64,000 nt of DNA from Streptomyces violascens (GTDB taxonomy: Bacteria; Actinomycetota; Actinomycetes; Streptomycetales; Streptomycetaceae), in contig NZ_BMUA01000012.1 in assembly GCF_014649955.1 (NCBI RefSeq), positions 124,001-188,000 on the forward strand. Reading direction: 5' to 3'. A model generated the notes under the pieces. It was not told the DNA's origin, did not search any database, and saw only the letters and a program-made list of their open reading frames with translations. Shown here in pieces: positions 60,988 to 64,000 of this stretch. The position numbers and the translations under genes were made by a program. Numbering within the stretch: position 1 is the first letter of the stretch; each line of letters starts with the position of its first letter.

Positions 60988-61170
60988 TCACGCCGCCCCG
61001 TAAAACCGCTCCGTCTCGTCCACCGCCGCGTTGAAGCGTTCGTCGAAGTCGTCGCGTATGAGCGTCCGGACCACATAGTCCTGGACGCTCATACCGCGTT
61101 TCGCGGCATGGTGCCTGAGCCGTTCGAGCAGCTCACCGTCAATCCGCAGGCTGAGCACGCTGGTCCCCAT
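60988..61170 (-). CDS. Ribbon-helix-helix (CopG/ParD-like) protein
   Basis: A 60-residue protein starting at ATG 61170: TSVLSLRIDGELLERLRHHA, AKRGMSVQDYVVRTLIRDDF, then ERFNAAVDETERFYGAA. This is the ribbon-helix-helix fold of CopG/ParD-type DNA-binding antitoxins. No toxin gene (ParE, HicA, PIN) is adjacent on either side, so it is an orphan antitoxin or a small regulator. An extension to 61275 is not supported by a ribosome site. Confidence 0.8.
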   Translation of the reverse strand: MGTSVLSLRIDGELLERLRHHAAKRGMSVQDYVVRTLIRDDFDERFNAAVDETERFYGAA

Positions 61171-61296
61171 GGAGCGAGGGTCGCCGCCCGCAGGGGCCGC
61201 GCGCGTCACTTTTCGCAGGCGTCTCACTCGTTCGGGTGAAGTGTGGCGCGATGGTGCCGGTGTGGCGCTGGACACCTGGGCTTAACCCGGTGGTAT

Positions 61297-61322
61297 TTAG
61301 CCAGAGTAATGAGTTATGCTAA
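61297..61322. promoter_or_regulatory. Candidate operator of the MarR-MFS operon
   Basis: TTAGC at 61297-61301 and GCTAA at 61318-61322 frame an AT-rich 16-base centre and lie immediately before the MarR start at 61328. The arms are perfect inverted repeats. MarR proteins often bind such sites at their own promoters. Confidence 0.55.
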
Positions 61323-61327
61323 CGAAC

Positions 61328-61771
61328 ATGTCTGACCTGTCCCACGGCAGTGGCGAGGACGCCGCCGCCGTGAACTCCCTGCGCTCAGCCGTCATGCGGC
61401 TGGGCCGGCGCCTCAAGCACCAGCGCGTCGACGAATCGCTCAGCCCGACCGAGATGTCGGTGCTCGGCACCCTGGCCCGTTGCGGCTCGGCCACCCCCGG
61501 TGAGCTGGCCCGCAAAGAACACGTACAGCCGCCGTCGATGACCCGAATCGTCGCCCTGCTTGAGGCGAAGGGCCTGGTCAGGCTGGAGCCGCATCCCGAC
61601 GACCGCCGCCAGAAGGTGGTCAGCCAGACCGAAGAGGCCGAGGCGATGCTCGAAGAGAGCCGCCGAAAGCGCAACGCCTGGCTGGCTTCCCTCGCGGAAG
61701 GTCTGGACGAGGACGAATGGGCGAAGCTGCGCGCGGCCGCCCCGGTCCTGGAGAAGCTCGCACACCTGTAA
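61328..61771 (+). CDS. MarR-family regulator
   Basis: A 147-residue winged-helix regulator: SPTEMSVLGTLARCGSATPG, ELARKEHVQPPSMTRIVALL (recognition helix), then LEPHPDDRRQKVVSQTEEAE (wing with DxRxK). The start is ATG 61328; ATG 61316 is possible. The downstream MFS gene on the same strand starts 27 bases later, so the pair forms a regulator-exporter operon that the regulator probably represses through the site at 61297-61322. Confidence 0.92.
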   Translation: MSDLSHGSGEDAAAVNSLRSAVMRLGRRLKHQRVDESLSPTEMSVLGTLARCGSATPGELARKEHVQPPSMTRIVALLEAKGLVRLEPHPDDRRQKVVSQTEEAEAMLEESRRKRNAWLASLAEGLDEDEWAKLRAAAPVLEKLAHL

Positions 61772-61798
61772 GGCGCATAGCTAGGAGGCGAACCCTTT

Positions 61799-63136
61799 TT
61801 GAGTACGGGAACCGGATCACCATCCGCCCCCGCACCTACTCCCACCTACAACAAGCGCGGCGGGGGGACGTTCTCCTCGCTTGCGGTACGCAATTACCGG
61901 CTGTTCTTCTCCGGCGCCATCGTGTCCAACATCGGCACCTGGATGGCCCGGATCACCCAGGACTGGCTGGTCCTGACGATCACCGGCTCCTCCGTGGCGG
62001 TGGGCATCACCACGGCCATGCAGTTCCTGCCGATGCTCCTGTTCGGCCTGTACGGCGGCGTCATAGCCGACCGGTTCGCCAAGCGGAACATCCTGTTCGT
62101 GACGCAGGCGGCGATGGGCCTCGGCGGCCTGTTCCTCGCCGTGATGACCCTGTCCGGTCACGTCCAGGTGTGGCACGTCTACCTGACGGCCTTCTTCACC
62201 GGCCTGGTCACCGTCGTCGACAACCCGACCCGGCAGTCGTTCGTCTCCGAGATGGTCGGGCCCGACCGGGTGCGCAACGCGGTCAGCCTCAACTCGGCGA
62301 ACTTCCAGTCCGCCCGGCTCGTCGGCCCCGCCGTCGCGGGTGCCGTCATGGCGGCCGTCGGACCCGGCTGGGCCTTCCTCGCCAACGGCCTGTCCTTCAC
62401 CGCCCCGCTGATCATGCTGACGCTGATGCGGACCAAGGAGCTCCAGCCGACCCGCCTCGCCCCGCGCGGCAAGGGCCAGCTGAAGGAAGGCCTCGCGTAC
62501 GTCTCCGAGCGGCCGGAGCTGATCTGGCCGATCGTGCTGGTCGGCTTCGTGGGCACCTTCGGGTTCAACTTCCCGATCTGGCTGAGCGCGTTCGCCTCCG
62601 ACGTCTTCCACGGCGACTCCGGCATGTACGGCCTGTTCAACAGCCTGATGGCGATCGGCTCGCTGATCGGCGCGCTGCTCGCGGCCCGGAGGTCCTCGAC
62701 CCGGCTGCGGATGCTGGCGCTCGCGGCGTTCCTTTTCGCGGTGCTCGAACTCGTCGCCTCCGGGGCCCCCGACCTCGGCGTGTTCATGGCGCTGCTCATC
62801 CCGGTCGGCATCCTCGGCCTGACGGTGAACGTGACCGCCAACGCCTCGGTGCAGATGGCCACCGACCCCGAGATGCGGGGCCGCGTGATGAGCCTGTTCA
62901 TGATGGTCTTCACCGGCGGCACCCCGCTGGGCGGCCCGCTCTTCGGCTGGCTGACCGACGTCTACGGCGTCCGCGTCAGCCTCGCGCTCGGCGGTCTCAT
63001 CTGCGGCGCGGCGGCGATCGGCGTGGGCCTGATGCTGGCCCGCGCGGCCAACCTGCGCCTGAAGGTCGACGTACGGCCCGGCCACCGGCACCTCGCGTTC
63101 GTCCCGAGGAATCCCGCTCTGGTGACGGCCGCCTGA
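61799..63136 (+). CDS. MFS exporter (EntS-like, MFS_3)
   Basis: A 445-residue 12-span exporter. Early blocks AVRNYRLFFSGAIVSNIGTW, MARITQDWLVLTITGSSVAV and LLFGLYGGVIADRFAKR are typical of the EntS/MFS_3 group that exports siderophores or drugs. Later blocks include MRGRVMSLFMMVFTGGTPLG. The start is the rare TTG at 61799, with AGGAGG ten bases upstream; no ATG or GTG alternative gives a complete N-terminus. It forms an operon with the MarR gene and ends just before the 62-nt palindrome at 63141. Confidence 0.92.
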   Translation: MSTGTGSPSAPAPTPTYNKRGGGTFSSLAVRNYRLFFSGAIVSNIGTWMARITQDWLVLTITGSSVAVGITTAMQFLPMLLFGLYGGVIADRFAKRNILFVTQAAMGLGGLFLAVMTLSGHVQVWHVYLTAFFTGLVTVVDNPTRQSFVSEMVGPDRVRNAVSLNSANFQSARLVGPAVAGAVMAAVGPGWAFLANGLSFTAPLIMLTLMRTKELQPTRLAPRGKGQLKEGLAYVSERPELIWPIVLVGFVGTFGFNFPIWLSAFASDVFHGDSGMYGLFNSLMAIGSLIGALLAARRSSTRLRMLALAAFLFAVLELVASGAPDLGVFMALLIPVGILGLTVNVTANASVQMATDPEMRGRVMSLFMMVFTGGTPLGGPLFGWLTDVYGVRVSLALGGLICGAAAIGVGLMLARAANLRLKVDVRPGHRHLAFVPRNPALVTAA

Positions 63137-63140
63137 CGGC

Positions 63141-63202
63141 ACCCGGTACGGGAAACGGCCCGGCCCCCGCATGCGGGGGCCGGGCCGTTTCCCGTACCGG
63201 GT
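63141..63202. terminator. Perfect 62-nt palindrome, bidirectional terminator
   Basis: A perfect inverted repeat centred between 63171 and 63172 with 31-base arms (arm begins ACCCGGTACGGGAAACGGCC). It fills the gap between the MFS stop at 63136 and the FG-GAP stop at 63203, leaving only four spare bases. No T-run; it should fold into a very stable cruciform or RNA hairpin on either strand. Confidence 0.85.
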
Positions 63203-64000
63203 TCAGAAGATGTCGCTCCTCGCCCAGTTCCAGTCCTCGCGCCCCTCGCCCAGGGTGCCCGTGCCCGTGCCCGGGTACGTCGTGAGCTCGCGGTCCGACT
63301 TGGCGAGGAGGTCGGGCGCGTTCCAGGCGAGGTCGTCCAGTACGTCGCCGACGCACAGCAGCGTCGGGTACTTCTGCCAGCCCCCGCTGCCGATCAGGAC
63401 CCGCGGGCCGAACCCGCCGTGCCCGTTGCCGGGGTAGCGCCACAGCCTGCCCGCCGTGTCGCTGGCGACGACGTCAGCGTGCCCGTCGCCGTCGAGGTCG
63501 CCCGTGCCGGTGAACGTCAGGACCGAGCCCCAGCCGGCGCCGAGGCTCTTGCGGTGGCCGAAGCCGCCGTGGCCGTTGCCCGGGTAGAGCCAGGCGTGCC
63601 CGGACGCGTCGAGGGCCATGAGGTCGCCGCGGCCGTCGCCGTCGAGGTCGCCCACCGGCGCGAAGCGGCGCATGCCGGACCAGCCGGCGCCCACGCGCGA
63701 GCGCTTGCCGAGGCGCCCGTCGCCCTTGCCCGGGTACAGCCACAGCACGCCGGCCTTGTCCCGGGCGAGCAGGTCCTCCTTGCCGTCGCCGGTGAGGTCG
63801 CCGTGCCGGGCCAGCGTCATGCCGTTCCAGCCGCGGCCGAGGAAGGTGCCGTTCCCGTCGCCGTCGAGGAAGTACAGGCTGCCGTTCCAGTTGCGCTGGA
63901 GGAGGTCGGCCTGGCCGTCGCCGTTGAGGTCGCCGAAGGGCAGCGCCTTCGCGTCCTCGCCGTCGCCGGAGTTCCAGTCGGAGTACTCCTTGCCCGACTG
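63203..64000 (-). CDS. FG-GAP/VCBS repeat protein, 5' partial
   Basis: The C-terminal part of an FG-GAP (VCBS) beta-propeller repeat protein, cut by the window end at 64000; the frame is open through to the last base. At least four complete repeats of about 45-50 residues are visible, each with a calcium-binding DxDGDGxxD-like loop: GDLTGDGKEDLLARD, GDLDGDGRGDLMALD, GDLDGDGHADVVASD and, in the outer part, GDLNGDGQADLLQ. Each is followed by LWLYPGNGHGGFG-like strands. Such repeats often form the C-terminus of secreted enzymes or wall-bound lectin-like proteins. The N-terminal enzyme part, if any, is outside the window. Confidence 0.88.
   Translation of the reverse strand, partial: QSGKEYSDWNSGDGEDAKALPFGDLNGDGQADLLQRNWNGSLYFLDGDGNGTFLGRGWNGMTLARHGDLTGDGKEDLLARDKAGVLWLYPGKGDGRLGKRSRVGAGWSGMRRFAPVGDLDGDGRGDLMALDASGHAWLYPGNGHGGFGHRKSLGAGWGSVLTFTGTGDLDGDGHADVVASDTAGRLWRYPGNGHGGFGPRVLIGSGGWQKYPTLLCVGDVLDDLAWNAPDLLAKSDRELTTYPGTGTGTLGEGREDWNWARSDIF

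Noticed and set aside
60988..61170. Ribbon-helix-helix gene as half of a toxin-antitoxin pair
   Set aside because: No toxin gene is adjacent on either strand; both neighbours are transport or regulator genes.

Overview
The window is high-GC actinobacterial chromosome, almost certainly Streptomyces. The signs are frequent GTG starts, two XRE/DUF5753 plus DUF397 modules, LAxTG-type sortase anchoring, futalosine-route menaquinone genes (mqnB, mqnD), ECF41 sigma factors, DUF3027, DUF2530 and DUF2771 proteins, and abundant Streptomyces-type intergenic repeats. No tRNA, rRNA, CRISPR array, insertion sequence or phage was seen. About 54 genes are supported, including two partial genes at the window edges, plus two broken genes.

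1-6.3 kb is the end of a type VII (ESX-like) secretion locus: a mycosin protease truncated by the window start, a remnant small gene, a helical WXG-type protein, a large WXG protein with a Gly/Ala-rich tail, an LpqN/PsbP-like protein and an orphan. It looks lower in GC than the rest. A frameshifted Uma2 nuclease gene and a Streptomyces HTH/zinc-ribbon regulator follow. 6.6-12.3 kb holds an XRE/DUF397/small membrane protein unit, a sortase-anchored surface protein with a nuclease-like core and small orphans. 12.3-15.8 kb is a MurNAc catabolic operon (murR-murQ-murP). 15.8-21.3 kb has a DUF4031 pair, a cold-shock gene with a structured leader, an MFS exporter, a GNAT acetyltransferase, an HD protein and a helical-repeat membrane protein.

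21.3-25.6 kb pairs an ECF41 sigma factor that has a textbook self-promoter with divergent copA and cutC genes sharing three CsoR-type operators. 25.6-30.1 kb carries a 103-bp tandem repeat array, a WhiJ/AbaA-type triad (ATPase, XRE, DUF397), and a divergent MFS/ArsR pair with two matching operators. 30.2-34.5 kb has an MBL-fold protein, a HelD-type RNA polymerase recycling helicase and a second ECF41 factor with its own near-consensus self-promoter. 34.7-42.3 kb holds an XPB helicase, an NfeD-like/SPFH pair, an XPB-N-like protein and a HAAS-type protein. 42.3-46.2 kb is a complete siderophore ABC transporter behind an iron-box operator.

46.3-52.6 kb contains a HAD phosphatase, a second cold-shock protein, mqnD-mqnB, a DUF2771 lipoprotein, an MFS protein and a DUF3027 protein. 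A second copy of the 103-bp array follows at 52.6-53.1 kb. 53.3-64 kb has a 1039-residue Hsp90/sacsin-type ATPase-domain protein, a CtpE-like P-type ATPase, a DUF2530 protein, an AzgA-type purine permease, a ribbon-helix-helix protein, a MarR-MFS pair, a 62-nt perfect palindrome acting as a two-way terminator, and an FG-GAP repeat protein cut by the window end.

Regulatory logic visible in the sequence: copper (CsoR sites), iron (iron box), amino-sugar or cell-wall recycling (murR, possible DasR-like site), temperature (csp leader) and two self-activating ECF41 circuits. Starts were chosen from ribosome binding sites and paralogue alignment; family names come from recognised motifs, since no database search was possible.
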